Numbered from the stretch's first letter, positions 16,225-25,179 are shown. The stretch: DNA of 55,670 bases from Bifidobacterium pullorum DSM 20433 (GCF_000771405.1 NZ_JDUI01000014.1:1-55670), one strand, 5' to 3'. A program made the numbers and translations. Notes: generated by a model from the letters alone, not told the origin.

Positions 16225-17541
16225 TCACTTCCCTACCGCTTTACGGTATTCCTGATAACCTTCGTTGCGCTCCAGGGCCGCATCGATGTCGCTGTTGCCC
16301 TGCGCGGCAAGCCACGCATACAGATCGTCGTACAGGGACGGGTTCATCGCCAGGAACGGCAGCAGCTGCGGATGCCGCGCCATCTCGAACTGCACGGTGA
16401 AGTCCCCCGTCCGCTTGGCCTCGTCCGAGGTCAGGCCGTCGACCTCCACGGACTGCTCGGCCTGGGCGAATCCCCCCTGCGACACCCGTTCGAACACGGA
16501 CCCCGGTTCGAAGGCGGGCGTGTACGCCTCGTCGGACTGTTCGGCGGAGACCTCCGCCTCGGACGATTCGTCCGCCTCCGGCCCGTCCTCCATCGTCTGC
16601 TCGGTGGCGGGTTCGGTGGCGGTCATCGCGGTGAACACCAGCGGGGCGCTGTCCCGCGCGGCCTCGCCGTCAGCGGACGGCTGCGGATCCTGCACGTCCG
16701 GCAGCGCCTGCGCAGGCATCTGCCCGGCCTCTTCCACGGCTTCGCCGTCCTGCGCGGGCTCGGCCTGCCCGTCATCATCCCTGGCGGTCTCGTTCCGGAT
16801 GTCGGTCAGATCCCACACGGAATCGGTCACGGCGCGCTCCTGGCCTTGGGGCTCGACGTCGTCGGCTTCGGGTTCCTCCACGTTCTGCGCGTCCACGAAC
16901 AGATCGCGGGGGGCTTCGTCCTCCGGAGTCTCGGGCGAGATCGCCAACGGCACGGCCTCGTCCATCGCCGCCGGACGGAACGCCTGATACTGCGCGACGT
17001 CCAGCTCGTGCGCGCGGTCACGCACACGGTCGGCGCGGAACATGGTGGTCGGTTCCCCGGCCCGCAGGTTCAGGATATCGTCGACGGACATATCGGCCGC
17101 GTCGGGCTCCTGATGCACCTCGCCCACAACATAGTCGAACAGGTCCGGCACGGCGGAGGCGGATTCGCTCTCCGCCGGCGACTCGGTCCTCGTGAAGACC
17201 ACCGGCACGTCACCGAACTGCATGCGCGCCGGCGAACCGGGCAGCAGGAACTCCACGTTCTCCGGCAGGCGCATCAGCTCGCCATCCTCACGCACCACGT
17301 ATGTACCGTTCGTGGAACCGAGGTCGCGCAGACTCGCGGAACCGTTCTCGGACACGCTGAACACCGCGTGACGCTTGGACATCGACCGGGTGTCGTCCGG
17401 TATCTCCAACCGGGACATGCCATCGTCGGCGAGGGGACGCAGGGGCTTGCGTCCGATCTCCACGCTCTGCGAGCATTCGAGGTGCCCGACTTCGGCGCCA
17501 TTGACGCTGATCACCCACTGCTGCATCGTTCCGTCGTTCAC
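16225..17541 (-). CDS. FHA-domain protein with C-terminal variant leucine-rich-like repeat
   Basis: A 438-residue cytosolic protein. An N-terminal FHA domain (about 8-110) shows the phosphothreonine-binding residues: GRK at 30-32, SKRH at 55-58 and DLGSTNGT at 73-80. A long acidic, Glu/Asp/Ala-rich linker (about 120-385) is probably disordered. The last 50 residues, including HPQLLPFLAMNPSLYDDLYAW and AAQGNSDIDAAL, resemble the variant leucine-rich repeat found in actinobacterial scaffolds. The GTG at 17541 follows AAAGGAAGG; a longer frame starts at 17598. It is the first gene of the unit with the pseudo-helicase, 14 bases downstream. FHA domains usually read Ser/Thr kinase output; no kinase gene is present nearby. 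Confidence 0.85.
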   Translation of the reverse strand: MNDGTMQQWVISVNGAEVGHLECSQSVEIGRKPLRPLADDGMSRLEIPDDTRSMSKRHAVFSVSENGSASLRDLGSTNGTYVVREDGELMRLPENVEFLLPGSPARMQFGDVPVVFTRTESPAESESASAVPDLFDYVVGEVHQEPDAADMSVDDILNLRAGEPTTMFRADRVRDRAHELDVAQYQAFRPAAMDEAVPLAISPETPEDEAPRDLFVDAQNVEEPEADDVEPQGQERAVTDSVWDLTDIRNETARDDDGQAEPAQDGEAVEEAGQMPAQALPDVQDPQPSADGEAARDSAPLVFTAMTATEPATEQTMEDGPEADESSEAEVSAEQSDEAYTPAFEPGSVFERVSQGGFAQAEQSVEVDGLTSDEAKRTGDFTVQFEMARHPQLLPFLAMNPSLYDDLYAWLAAQGNSDIDAALERNEGYQEYRKAVGK

Positions 17542-17713
17542 CGGTTCGCCTTCCTTTCGCCAAGACACACGTGGCCACACTATCTGCCATTGTGTCATGC
17601 TTCACCGCGCCGTGGCGGATTATCGGCCCATCATTAACAACTTCCGTCCATTGTAGATACCCCAAGCGGACGGTTCCATCCGCGCGTGCGGCGCGCCCGG
17701 CCCGGATACGAGC

Positions 17714-17748
17714 GGACCCCGCCGCATACAGCATGCGAACGGGGTCAC
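17714..17748 (-). terminator. Terminator-like hairpin downstream of rplL
   Basis: GACCCCG and CGGGGTC arms with inner CGCAT/ATGCG pairing lie 36 bases past the rplL stop on the minus strand. No long U-tract follows. The rest of 17542-17783 carries the FHA gene promoter region and no gene. Confidence 0.7.
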
Positions 17749-17783
17749 ACCATGTGAAATGTTGCGGTCTGCGACCGCGCAAA

Positions 17784-18167
17784 TCACTTGAGCTCGACGG
17801 TGGCGCCAGCCTCTTCCAGCTGAGCCTTGGCCTTCTCGGCGTCTTCCTTCTTGGCCTTCTCGAGAACCGGCTTCGGAGCGCCGTCCACGAGAGCCTTGGC
17901 CTCGGCCAGGCCCAGGGAGGTGATGGCACGCACGGCCTTGATGACCTGGATCTTCTTGTCGCCGACGGCGGACAGGATGACGTCGAACTCATCCTTCTCC
18001 TCCTCGGCCGGGGCAGCGGCGCCCGGAGCGGCGGCAACGGCGACGGCGGCCGGAGCGGCAGCCTCGACGTCGAACTTCTCCTCGAAGGCCTTGACGAACT
18101 CGGAGAGCTCGACCAGGGTCATCTCACCGAAAGCCTCGAGCAGCTCTTCATTGGTGTACTTAGCCAT
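17784..18167 (-). CDS. rplL: 50S ribosomal protein L7/L12
   Basis: A 127-residue stalk protein that recruits translational GTPases. The N-terminal dimerisation helix ([20 protein letters not shown]), Ala-rich hinge (about 35-55) and C-terminal domain with [20 protein letters not shown] are all present. The start has a GGAAGCC Shine-Dalgarno. It follows rplJ by 112 bases and shares its leader. Confidence 0.98.
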   Translation of the reverse strand: MAKYTNEELLEAFGEMTLVELSEFVKAFEEKFDVEAAAPAAVAVAAAPGAAAPAEEEKDEFDVILSAVGDKKIQVIKAVRAITSLGLAEAKALVDGAPKPVLEKAKKEDAEKAKAQLEEAGATVELK

Positions 18168-18279
18168 AATGGCTTCCTTTCAATACTTGGCGGCGGTGAA
18201 GTGGAACCCGCCACCGAATAAACCTTGTTGTTTTTCAGTTGTTGAAGCGTGGTGATTCATGCGGCGAGCCGCAGGTGAA

Positions 18280-18801
18280 TCAGGCAGCCTTCTCCTGCTT
18301 CTCGCGAAGCGCGTCGATCGTACGCACGGCCTTGGTCGGCAGGGCGTTGAACAGGTACGCGGCCTTGGCCATCGTAGCCTTGACGTCGCCGGCGAACTCG
18401 GCGAGCAGCTGCGGGCGGGACTTGAGATCCGCCAGCTTCACAGCACCCTCGGCATCGTAGACAGTGCCGTCAGCGGCGGCACCCTTGATGACCAGGGCCT
18501 TGTTTTCCTTGGCGAAGTCACGGATGATCTTCGCAGCCTCAATGAAGTCACCCTTCACGAAGGTGATGGCGGTCGGGCCGGCGAGAATCTCGTCGAGGCC
18601 CTCGATGCCTGCTTCCTTGGCGGCGATGCGAGCCAGCGTGTTCTTAGCCACGGTGTAGGAAGTATCGCGGCCTAGCTTTTCGCGCAGATCGGAGATCTGC
18701 GGAACGGTAAGCCCGCGGTACTCGGTCAGGTAGACGGCGTCAGCGTTACGGAACTGCTCCGTAAGCTGCGCGACCACCGCTTCCTTTTCGGGCCTCTTCA
18801 T
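18280..18801 (-). CDS. rplJ: 50S ribosomal protein L10
   Basis: A 173-residue stalk-base protein that binds 23S rRNA and L7/L12 dimers. MKRPEKEAVVAQLTEQF, the YRGLTVPQISDLREKL motif and the C-terminal helix (IDALREKQEKAA) that docks L12 are visible. The ATG at 18801 has AGGAAGGA upstream; the longer open frame to 18924 is the leader. L10 normally represses its own operon by binding the leader RNA. Confidence 0.98.
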   Translation of the reverse strand: MKRPEKEAVVAQLTEQFRNADAVYLTEYRGLTVPQISDLREKLGRDTSYTVAKNTLARIAAKEAGIEGLDEILAGPTAITFVKGDFIEAAKIIRDFAKENKALVIKGAAADGTVYDAEGAVKLADLKSRPQLLAEFAGDVKATMAKAAYLFNALPTKAVRTIDALREKQEKAA

Positions 18802-19060
18802 GGCGTTCCTTCCTAAGTCGGCCGTTGACTTGTCCGGTCCGGAACGCATTTGCCGGGGCTTGTGCCGTTCAGGCAACAAAAAAGCCCTGCGCACAGGCAG
18901 AGCAATAACCATCCGCAAGCTCACTTGCGTGACCCTTGCGGGCCGATATCTCTCAACCTGCGCTGGCTTGGCGAACCAAACTTCGGGAATCCGCTTGCGC
19001 GCACTCCAACCAACGGTCTGTGGTTTACAAGTCTGTTAATGTACCCGGGAGCGGCGACAG
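18802..19060 (-). promoter_or_regulatory. L10-type leader with attenuator hairpin upstream of rplJ
   Basis: This 5' region has no gene on either strand. Read on the minus strand, it holds a candidate promoter (TTGCGC, 18 bases, TACATT near 19036-19066), a structured stretch, then GCCTGTGCGCAGGGC followed by six T residues (complement of 18878-18898). That stem and U-tract is a typical intrinsic terminator about 80 bases before the rplJ start. It fits the known ribosomal L10 leader, where L10 binding controls the rplJ-rplL operon. The exact L10-binding kink-turn was not verified. Confidence 0.7.
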
Positions 19061-19197
19061 CGCGCAACCCGGGCGTGTCGCGCCCGCTGGGGGGCGGCAC
19101 TGCGACATGTTCTGGTTGCGGTTGTGACGACGCCAGACGGCACCCGCGCCACCCTTTGCCCATCATCACGCGAAGGCCAGCGCAGCCACAACGCAAA

Positions 19198-19231
19198 GGC
19201 CCCGCAACGGGACGATTCCCGCCACGGGGCC
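19198..19231 (-). terminator. Terminator of the purine permease gene
   Basis: GGCCCCG and CGGGGCC arms with inner CGGGA/TCCCG pairing, followed on the minus strand by TTTGCG, 16 bases past the stop. Confidence 0.85.
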
Positions 19232-19246
19232 ACAGGCATGCCGGGC

Positions 19247-20632
19247 TCAGACGAGCACGGCCTGCAGGATGAAGTCGAGGACGAACAGCACGGCGACCGT
19301 CCAGATCACCGGGTGCACATCCTTGGCCTTGCCCTTGCAGCTCATCACGATGCAGTAGGTGATGAAGCCGCCGGCGATGCCGTAGCTGATCGAGTAGGAG
19401 AAGGCCATGAACACGGCGGCGAAGAACGCCGGGATCGCCTCGGAGATTTCCGACCAGTCGATCTCCTTGAGGCTCGAGGCCATCATGCAGCCGACGATCA
19501 CCAGCACACCGGCGGTGGCGGCGGACGGCACGGCGGAGATCACCGGGGACAGGAACGCGGAGATCGCGAAGCAGGCCGCCACGACCACGGAGGTTAGACC
19601 GGTGCGGCCGCCCGCGCCGATGCCGGCGGCGGACTCGACGTAGGTGGTGGTGTTCGAGGTGCCGCAGATCGCGCCGATGGAGGTGGCGATCGAGTCGGCG
19701 AACAGGGCCTTGTCCATCTTGGAGCTGAAGCCGTGGCCGGACTCGAGCGACTGCTCGTCCTCCTCGGAGAAGATGCCGGTGCGGCGGCCGGTGCCGATGA
19801 ACGTGCCGATGGTGTCGAAGGTGTCGGACATCGAGAACGCGAAGATCGTCACGAGCACGAGCGGGAGCTTGGCCGGGTCGGAGAACAGAGCCGGGAAGCC
19901 TTCGGCGGAGAAGATCGCGCCGAAGGTCTGCGGCAGCTGGGAGAAGGTGTCGGAGATCGACACGGAGTCGGCCATCGAGGTCACGCCGAACGGGATGCCG
20001 ACCACGGTGGTGATGGCGATGGCCAGCAGCAGGCCGCCCTTGACCTTGAGCACGGTGAAGGCGATGGCGAGCACTAGGCCGATGAGGAACACCCACAGCA
20101 CCGGGTTGTTGAAGGTGGCCAGGCCCGGGGTGGCGCCGACGGCGGAAGTGGTCTCGGCGTCCGGGGTGAAGGTGATGAGGTCCACGTTCAGCATACCGAC
20201 ATAGGCCACGAACAGGCCGATGCCGCCGCCGATCGCATGCTGGAGCATCGGCGGGATGGACTTGATGATCATCTTGCGGATCTTGGTGACCGTGATGATG
20301 ATGTTGATGATGCCGCACAGGAACACCATGCACAGCGTCTGCTGCCAGGTGAAGCCCAGGCCGAAGCAGACGGTGTAGGTGAAGAACGCGTTCAGGCCCA
20401 TGCCGGCGGCCTGGGCATACGGAACATTGGCGAACAGGCCCATGACCAGGGTGCCGATGATCGCCGCGATGATGGTGGCGAGGAACACGCCGCCCCACGG
20501 CATGCCGGTCTGGCTCAGGATCTGGGGGTTGACGACGATGATGTACGCCATGGCGAAGAACGTGGTCAGGCCGGCCAGGATTTCGGTCGAGACCGTCGTG
20601 CCGTTCTCCTTCAAATGGAAGAACTTCTCCAT
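19247..20632 (-). CDS. NCS2-family purine permease (AzgA/PbuG-like)
   Basis: A 461-residue membrane transporter for guanine, hypoxanthine or adenine, proton-coupled in characterised relatives. The N-terminal FFHLKENGTTVSTEILAG and TTFFAMAYIIVVNPQILS are signatures of the AzgA subgroup. Further motifs are AAGMGLNAFFTYTVCF and the segment STSNTTTYVESAAGIGAGGRTG equivalent (CGTSNTTTYVESAAG), with about 12-14 membrane segments. The ATG at 20632 is chosen because the family N terminus begins there; the longer frame to 20830 runs through the pstB terminator. The 5' region was inspected for a purine riboswitch and none was recognised. Transcribed alone. Confidence 0.92.
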   Translation of the reverse strand: MEKFFHLKENGTTVSTEILAGLTTFFAMAYIIVVNPQILSQTGMPWGGVFLATIIAAIIGTLVMGLFANVPYAQAAGMGLNAFFTYTVCFGLGFTWQQTLCMVFLCGIINIIITVTKIRKMIIKSIPPMLQHAIGGGIGLFVAYVGMLNVDLITFTPDAETTSAVGATPGLATFNNPVLWVFLIGLVLAIAFTVLKVKGGLLLAIAITTVVGIPFGVTSMADSVSISDTFSQLPQTFGAIFSAEGFPALFSDPAKLPLVLVTIFAFSMSDTFDTIGTFIGTGRRTGIFSEEDEQSLESGHGFSSKMDKALFADSIATSIGAICGTSNTTTYVESAAGIGAGGRTGLTSVVVAACFAISAFLSPVISAVPSAATAGVLVIVGCMMASSLKEIDWSEISEAIPAFFAAVFMAFSYSISYGIAGGFITYCIVMSCKGKAKDVHPVIWTVAVLFVLDFILQAVLV

Positions 20633-20768
20633 TGTGCTCTCTTCTTCTTGTGATTCCTTGGATTTGAGCGGGCAGCCAGCCCGCGTGAGGTTGCTGCGAC
20701 TCACCCCGGGAACCGTCCCGGGACGAGCTTCACCATAGCACCGGGCGGGGTCAGGCGGTATAACACAG

Positions 20769-20798
20769 AAAAACCGCCCTGCGGGAACAGGGCGGTTT
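20769..20798 (-). terminator. Terminator of the pst operon
   Basis: On the minus strand AAACCGCCCTG, a short loop, CAGGGCGGTTT followed by TT: a perfect stem with a U-rich end, about 52 bases past the pstB stop. Confidence 0.93.
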
Positions 20799-20849
20799 GG
20801 GCAAACATGGACGGCCATGCGGCCGCCCAAGCCTGGTTGCGGGCGCCGA

Positions 20850-21629
20850 TCAGCCGAAACGGCCGGAGACGTAGCGCTCGGCCTCTTCGTTCTGCGGGTT
20901 GTTGAACATGGTGGCGGTATCGGTGAAGTACTCCAGGTGGCCCGGCTGGCCGACGGCCTTCAGGTTGAAGAAGCCGGTGTAGTCGGCGATGCGGGCGGCC
21001 TGCTGCATGTTGTGGGTCACGATGACGATCGTGTACTCGTTCTTCAGCTCGTTGATCAGGTCCTCCACGGCCAGCGTGGAGATCGGGTCCAGAGCGGAGC
21101 AGGGCTCGTCCATCAGCAGGACCTGCGGGTGCACGGCCACGGCGCGGGCGATGCACAGACGCTGCTGCTGGCCGCCGGACAGGCCGATGCCCGGGTTGTC
21201 GAGACGGTCCTTGACCTCGTTCCACAGGTTGGCGCCGCGCAGGGCCCACTCGACCAGATCGTCGGCGTCGGACTTGGAGATCTTGCGGTTGTTCAGGCGC
21301 ACGCCGGCGAGCACGTTCTCGCGGATGGACATCGTCGGGAACGGGTTCGGGCGCTGGAAGACCATGCCGACGTCGCGGCGGACCTCGACCGGGTCGACGT
21401 CCTTGGCGTACAGGTTGCGGCCTTCGAGCAGCACCTCGCCCTTGACGTGGGCGCCGGGGATGATCTCGTGCATGCGGTCGAGCGTGCGCAGCACAGTCGA
21501 CTTGCCGCAGCCGGACGGGCCGATGAAGGCGGTGACCTTGTTCGGCTCGATGTTCAGGTTGACATCCTCGACGGCCAGGAAGTCGCCGTAATAGATGTTC
21601 AGATGGTTGACATCAATGCGTTGTCCCAT
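20850..21629 (-). CDS. pstB: Phosphate ABC transporter ATP-binding protein
   Basis: A 259-residue ABC ATPase that energises phosphate import through PstCA. Walker A is GPSGCGKST (37-45), the signature is [14 protein letters not shown], and Walker B is [13 protein letters not shown]. The PstB-typical [15 protein letters not shown] lies between. The start has AAGGAAAAACA upstream. It is last in pstSCAB. No phoU gene follows in the window. Confidence 0.98.
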   Translation of the reverse strand: MGQRIDVNHLNIYYGDFLAVEDVNLNIEPNKVTAFIGPSGCGKSTVLRTLDRMHEIIPGAHVKGEVLLEGRNLYAKDVDPVEVRRDVGMVFQRPNPFPTMSIRENVLAGVRLNNRKISKSDADDLVEWALRGANLWNEVKDRLDNPGIGLSGGQQQRLCIARAVAVHPQVLLMDEPCSALDPISTLAVEDLINELKNEYTIVIVTHNMQQAARIADYTGFFNLKAVGQPGHLEYFTDTATMFNNPQNEEAERYVSGRFG

Positions 21630-21665
21630 TGTTTTTCCTTATTTCCTAGGGCAGCTTGTTACGGC

Positions 21666-22658
21666 TTACCGTTCCGTCTTGACGGCGAAGACCTTCGCCA
21701 CGATGCGGCCGATCAGGTTCAGGATCAGCACGATGAGGATCAGGGCCAGGGCTGCGGCCCAGGAGCGTTCCATCGGGATGGTGGTCACGCAGCTGGCGTC
21801 GGCGCTGGCCGGGCAGTTCGCGTTGAGCTTGCTGTACTCCTGGTAGACGTACACCGGTAGGGTGGTCATCTGTCCGCCGAACAGGTTGAAGTTCGTGTTC
21901 ACGATGTAGCCGGCGGTCATCAGCAGCGGGGCGGTCTCGCCGACCACGCGGGCGATGGCCAGGATGGCGCCGGAGACGATGCCCGGCAGGGCGGTGCGCA
22001 GCACGATCTTGGTGATCGTACGCTGCTTGGTGACACCCAGCGCGTAGGAGGCCTCGCGCAGATCGCCGGGGACGATCTTGAGCATCTCCTCGCAGGATTT
22101 GACCACGGTCGGCAGCATCAGCAGCGAGAGGGCCACGGAGCCCTGGAAGCCGCTGGTGGAGCCGGGGCCGATGAGGATCGTGAACATCGAGAACGCGAAC
22201 AGACCGGCCACGATGGACGGGATGCCGCTCATGACGTCGACGAGCAGGGAGATCGACTTGGCGAGCTTGCCGCGGTTGGAGTACTCGACCAAGTACACGG
22301 CGCACATCAGGCCGATCGGAATCGAGATGACCATGGCGCCCAGCGTGATCTCCAGCGTGCCGATGATGGCGTGGAGCACGCCGCCGTAGCCGCCGGACGG
22401 GGTCGGGTTGCCGCCGACCACGCCGGTCATGTTGTGGCTCAGGAAGTCGAGGTTGAACCGCTTGATGCCGTTGGCGATCGTGGTCCACAGCACCGAGACC
22501 AGCGGGATCAGCGCGATGATGAAGGCCAGCGCGATGAGCACGCGCATCGCCATGTCCTTGCGCTTGCGCGCGGCGATGAACGAGCGGGTCGGCTTAAACT
22601 TGTCGAAGTCGATGACGGGGGCCTTATCCATGGGGGTGTTCTGTGCTGCGGTCATCAT
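21666..22658 (-). CDS. pstA: Phosphate ABC transporter permease PstA
   Basis: A 330-residue inner-membrane permease with about six membrane segments. The coupling-helix EAA region is DLREASYALGVTKQRTITKIVL; IGLMCAVYLVEYS and GIPSIVAGLFAF are PstA hallmarks. Its ATG overlaps the pstC TGA (ATGA), so translation is coupled. An insertion with ANCPASADASC near the C terminus puts two cysteines in a predicted external loop and may form a disulphide. Confidence 0.97.
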   Translation of the reverse strand: MMTAAQNTPMDKAPVIDFDKFKPTRSFIAARKRKDMAMRVLIALAFIIALIPLVSVLWTTIANGIKRFNLDFLSHNMTGVVGGNPTPSGGYGGVLHAIIGTLEITLGAMVISIPIGLMCAVYLVEYSNRGKLAKSISLLVDVMSGIPSIVAGLFAFSMFTILIGPGSTSGFQGSVALSLLMLPTVVKSCEEMLKIVPGDLREASYALGVTKQRTITKIVLRTALPGIVSGAILAIARVVGETAPLLMTAGYIVNTNFNLFGGQMTTLPVYVYQEYSKLNANCPASADASCVTTIPMERSWAAALALILIVLILNLIGRIVAKVFAVKTER

Positions 22659-23605
22659 GCGCTCGCTTTCTCGGTGATCTTACGGCCCACGTAGTTGACC
22701 ACGAAGGTGATCACGAACAGCACCAGGCCGGTGCCGATGAGTACGGACACGCCGAGGTCGTTGGCTTCGGGGTACTGGGCCGCGATGTTGGCGGCGATCG
22801 TCTGGTTCTGCGAGGCCTGCAGGATCTTGAACGAGTAGTTGAGTCCCGGCGACAGGATCATCAGCACGGCCATGGTCTCGCCGAGGGCGCGACCCAGGCC
22901 GAGCATGGAGGCGGAGACGATGCCGGAGGCGCCGAACGGCAGGACGGCGAGCTTGATCATCTCCCAGCGGGTGGCGCCGAGGGCCAGGGCGGCCTCCTCC
23001 TGGAGACGCGGGGTCTGCAGGAAGATGTCGCGCGACAACGAGGTGATGATCGGCAGGATCATGACGGCAAGCACCACCGACACGGTGGCCACGGTGCGCG
23101 ACGGGTTCGCGGCAGGGCCGGCGAACAGCGGGATCCATCCCAGATAGGTGGCCACCCAATTCCAGAACGGGAAGATGGCGGGGACCAGCACCAGGCCGCC
23201 CCACAGACCGTAGATGACGGAGGGGATGGCGGCGAGCAGGTCGACCACGTAGCTCAGCACGGTGGCCAGGTTCTTGGGGGCGTAATGGGAGATGAACAGC
23301 GCGATGCCGATCGAGATGAAGAACGCGATGATCAGCGACAGCGCGGAGACGAGCACGGTGCCGAACAGCAGCGGACCCACGTAGGTCCAGAAGTTGCTGG
23401 CCTTGCCGCCGGTGAAGTTGGAGATGGTTTCGCTGTTGGCCTGCTGGTCGCCGCCGATCAGCGGCCAGGCGCGGAACAGCAGGAACACGGCGACGGCGGC
23501 GAGCACCACGAGAATCAGGATGCCGCAGGCGTAGGCGACGCCCTTGAACACCTTATCCGCGGTCTTGCCACCGGCCGGTTCGGCCGATTTGACTTGTGAA
23601 CTCAC
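22655..23605 (-). CDS. pstC: Phosphate ABC transporter permease PstC
   Basis: A 316-residue permease partner of PstA. Six membrane segments are predicted. Family motifs are LLAAIPSVIYGLWG, LQEEAALALGATRWEMIKLAVLP and RALGETMAVLMI. The GTG at 23605 is preceded by AAGGAGAACCT at ideal spacing; a longer frame to 23755 lacks support. It follows pstS after 161 bases containing a hairpin, then overlaps pstA. Confidence 0.97.
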   Translation of the reverse strand: MSSQVKSAEPAGGKTADKVFKGVAYACGILILVVLAAVAVFLLFRAWPLIGGDQQANSETISNFTGGKASNFWTYVGPLLFGTVLVSALSLIIAFFISIGIALFISHYAPKNLATVLSYVVDLLAAIPSVIYGLWGGLVLVPAIFPFWNWVATYLGWIPLFAGPAANPSRTVATVSVVLAVMILPIITSLSRDIFLQTPRLQEEAALALGATRWEMIKLAVLPFGASGIVSASMLGLGRALGETMAVLMILSPGLNYSFKILQASQNQTIAANIAAQYPEANDLGVSVLIGTGLVLFVITFVVNYVGRKITEKASA

Positions 23606-23720
23606 AGGTTCTCCTTCAATCTGCGGCGGGCTCCGGACATATCGGCGGCCCGCGCCGCATTGTGGTTTGACTCGCTTCGAGCCGCAGCCGCCGATAGCGA
23701 CTGCGGCCCTGGGCTGAAGC

Positions 23721-23761
23721 GAATGGTTGTCACCTGGGTCTAACCATAGCGGCAACCATTC
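23721..23761. other. Intercistronic inverted repeat between pstS and pstC
   Basis: GAATGGTTG and CAACCATTC form perfect nine-base arms around a 23-base loop, directly after the pstS stop. There is no U-tract. It could limit read-through or protect the pstS message, giving more binding protein than permease. Confidence 0.65.
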
Positions 23762-23766
23762 TTATG

Positions 23767-24894
23767 TCACTCGGTTTCGATCGCGTCGATGGACTGCATC
23801 ACGGTCTCGCGCAGCGAGTCCGGCAGCGGCGCGGAGCCGGCGTTCTGGGAGGCGGTCTGCTGGCCTTCCTCGCTGACCACATAGGTCAGCCAGGACTTGA
23901 CGAACTTGGCGGTGTCGGCATCCTCGTACGCCGGGCAGGCGATGTCGTAGGAGACCAGCACGATCGGGTAGGCGCCTTCGGCGGAGGTGTTGTGGTTCAG
24001 CTTGACCACGACGCGGTTCTCGCCCTCGGCGGAGGAATCAAGCTCGGAGTCGTCGATGACCTTGGAACCGGCCTCGGCGGAGATCTCCACATATTCCTCG
24101 CCGACCTTGACGGCCACGGTACCCAGATCGCCGACCTGGGAGAAATCGGCGTAGCCGATGGTGCCATCGGCCTGCTGCACGGTGGAGATCACGCCCGAGG
24201 TGCCCTTGGCGCCCTGACCGACCTCGTTCGGCCAGTTCTCGCTCAGCTCATACGGCCAAGCGTCCGGCACGGTGTCGATGAAGTAGCTGACGAAGTTCTG
24301 GGTGGTGCCGGACTTGTCGGAGCGGTGCACCACGGTGATCGGGGTGGCCGGCAGTTCGAGATCCGGGTTCTGGTCCTGAATGGCCGGATCGTTCCAAGTG
24401 GTGATCTTGCCGTCGAAGATCTTGGCGATCGTCTCGGCGTCCATGTTCACGTGCTTGCCCTCGTCCGAGACACCCTTCAGGTTGAACACCACGGCGATCG
24501 GGGAGATGTAAACCGGGATATCGAACGCGGTGCCGCTGGCGCACACGCTCTTGGACTGCTCGATCTGGTCGGCGCTCAACGCGGCGTCGGAGCCGGCCCA
24601 CGCGGTGGCACCGGTCAGGAAGGTGCTCACGCCCGCGCCGGAGCCGGACGGATCGTAGCCGATCTTGGCATCCGGATTGGTGCCCTGGAAGCCGGCGACC
24701 CAAGCCTCAACGGCGGCCTGCTGCGAGGAGGCGCCCGCACCCTTGAACTCGCCGGAGATGGCCTCGCCGGAGGTGGTGCTGCTCGCGTTGTCGCCGGTCG
24801 GAGCGGCGGTGTTGTCGCCGCAGGCGGCCAGGGCGGTCAGCATGGCCACGCCGGAGAGCACGGCGATGGAGCGGGTCAGAAGATTCTTGCGCAT
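23767..24894 (-). CDS. pstS: Phosphate-binding lipoprotein
   Basis: A 376-residue high-affinity phosphate receptor. The N-terminal lipoprotein signal MRKNLLTRSIAVLSGVAM ends in the lipobox LAAC with C25 as the lipidated residue. A Thr/Ser-rich linker follows, then phosphate-site motifs KGAGASSQQAAVEAW, GYDPSGSGAG and RSDKSGTTQNF. The ATG at 24894 has AGAGGGAA upstream; the longer frame to 25086 crosses the promoter. Located outside the membrane, it delivers phosphate to PstCAB. A candidate PHO box lies about 95 bases upstream. Confidence 0.97.
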   Translation of the reverse strand: MRKNLLTRSIAVLSGVAMLTALAACGDNTAAPTGDNASSTTSGEAISGEFKGAGASSQQAAVEAWVAGFQGTNPDAKIGYDPSGSGAGVSTFLTGATAWAGSDAALSADQIEQSKSVCASGTAFDIPVYISPIAVVFNLKGVSDEGKHVNMDAETIAKIFDGKITTWNDPAIQDQNPDLELPATPITVVHRSDKSGTTQNFVSYFIDTVPDAWPYELSENWPNEVGQGAKGTSGVISTVQQADGTIGYADFSQVGDLGTVAVKVGEEYVEISAEAGSKVIDDSELDSSAEGENRVVVKLNHNTSAEGAYPIVLVSYDIACPAYEDADTAKFVKSWLTYVVSEEGQQTASQNAGSAPLPDSLRETVMQSIDAIETE

Positions 24895-24986
24895 GATGTG
24901 TTCCCTCTTATCAGATTCTTGCCTGCGGCCCTCGGCCGCGGCGCTTTTCTTCATGGCACTATCCAGCCTATGGGCGTTTTCGCGAG

Positions 24987-25019
24987 TCGATGACCGAAAT
25001 CGGTGAACGGAAGATGAAC
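24987..25019 (-). promoter_or_regulatory. Candidate PHO box (three 11-base direct repeats) upstream of pstS
   Basis: Read on the minus strand there are three contiguous 11-base units: GTTCATCTTCC, GTTCACCGATT and TCGGTCATCGA. The GTTCA(T/C)C core at 11-base spacing matches response-regulator boxes of phosphate operons in Actinobacteria. The adjacent regX3 gene supplies the probable regulator. The remaining 24895-25239 interval contains no gene; it holds this site, the pstS promoter and the regX3 terminator. Confidence 0.7.
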
Positions 25020-25179
25020 AGTTAGACAAGCTCGGCCGCCGGGAATGACGTAGCCGTCCGGCAAGGCTACACACGGAGGCGCGCAATGGCGTCGTTCCGA
25101 TGCTCCGGTACCGCCCGCGGCTACGCCGACGCCGCCACGGCAGCGCGACCGTCCGGATTGCACGTCATCCCCCCATACG

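Noticed and set aside
20633..20768. Purine riboswitch upstream of the NCS2 permease
   Set aside because: No conserved J1/2 and J2/3 purine-aptamer sequences were found; only the pstB terminator and a G+C-rich stretch are seen.
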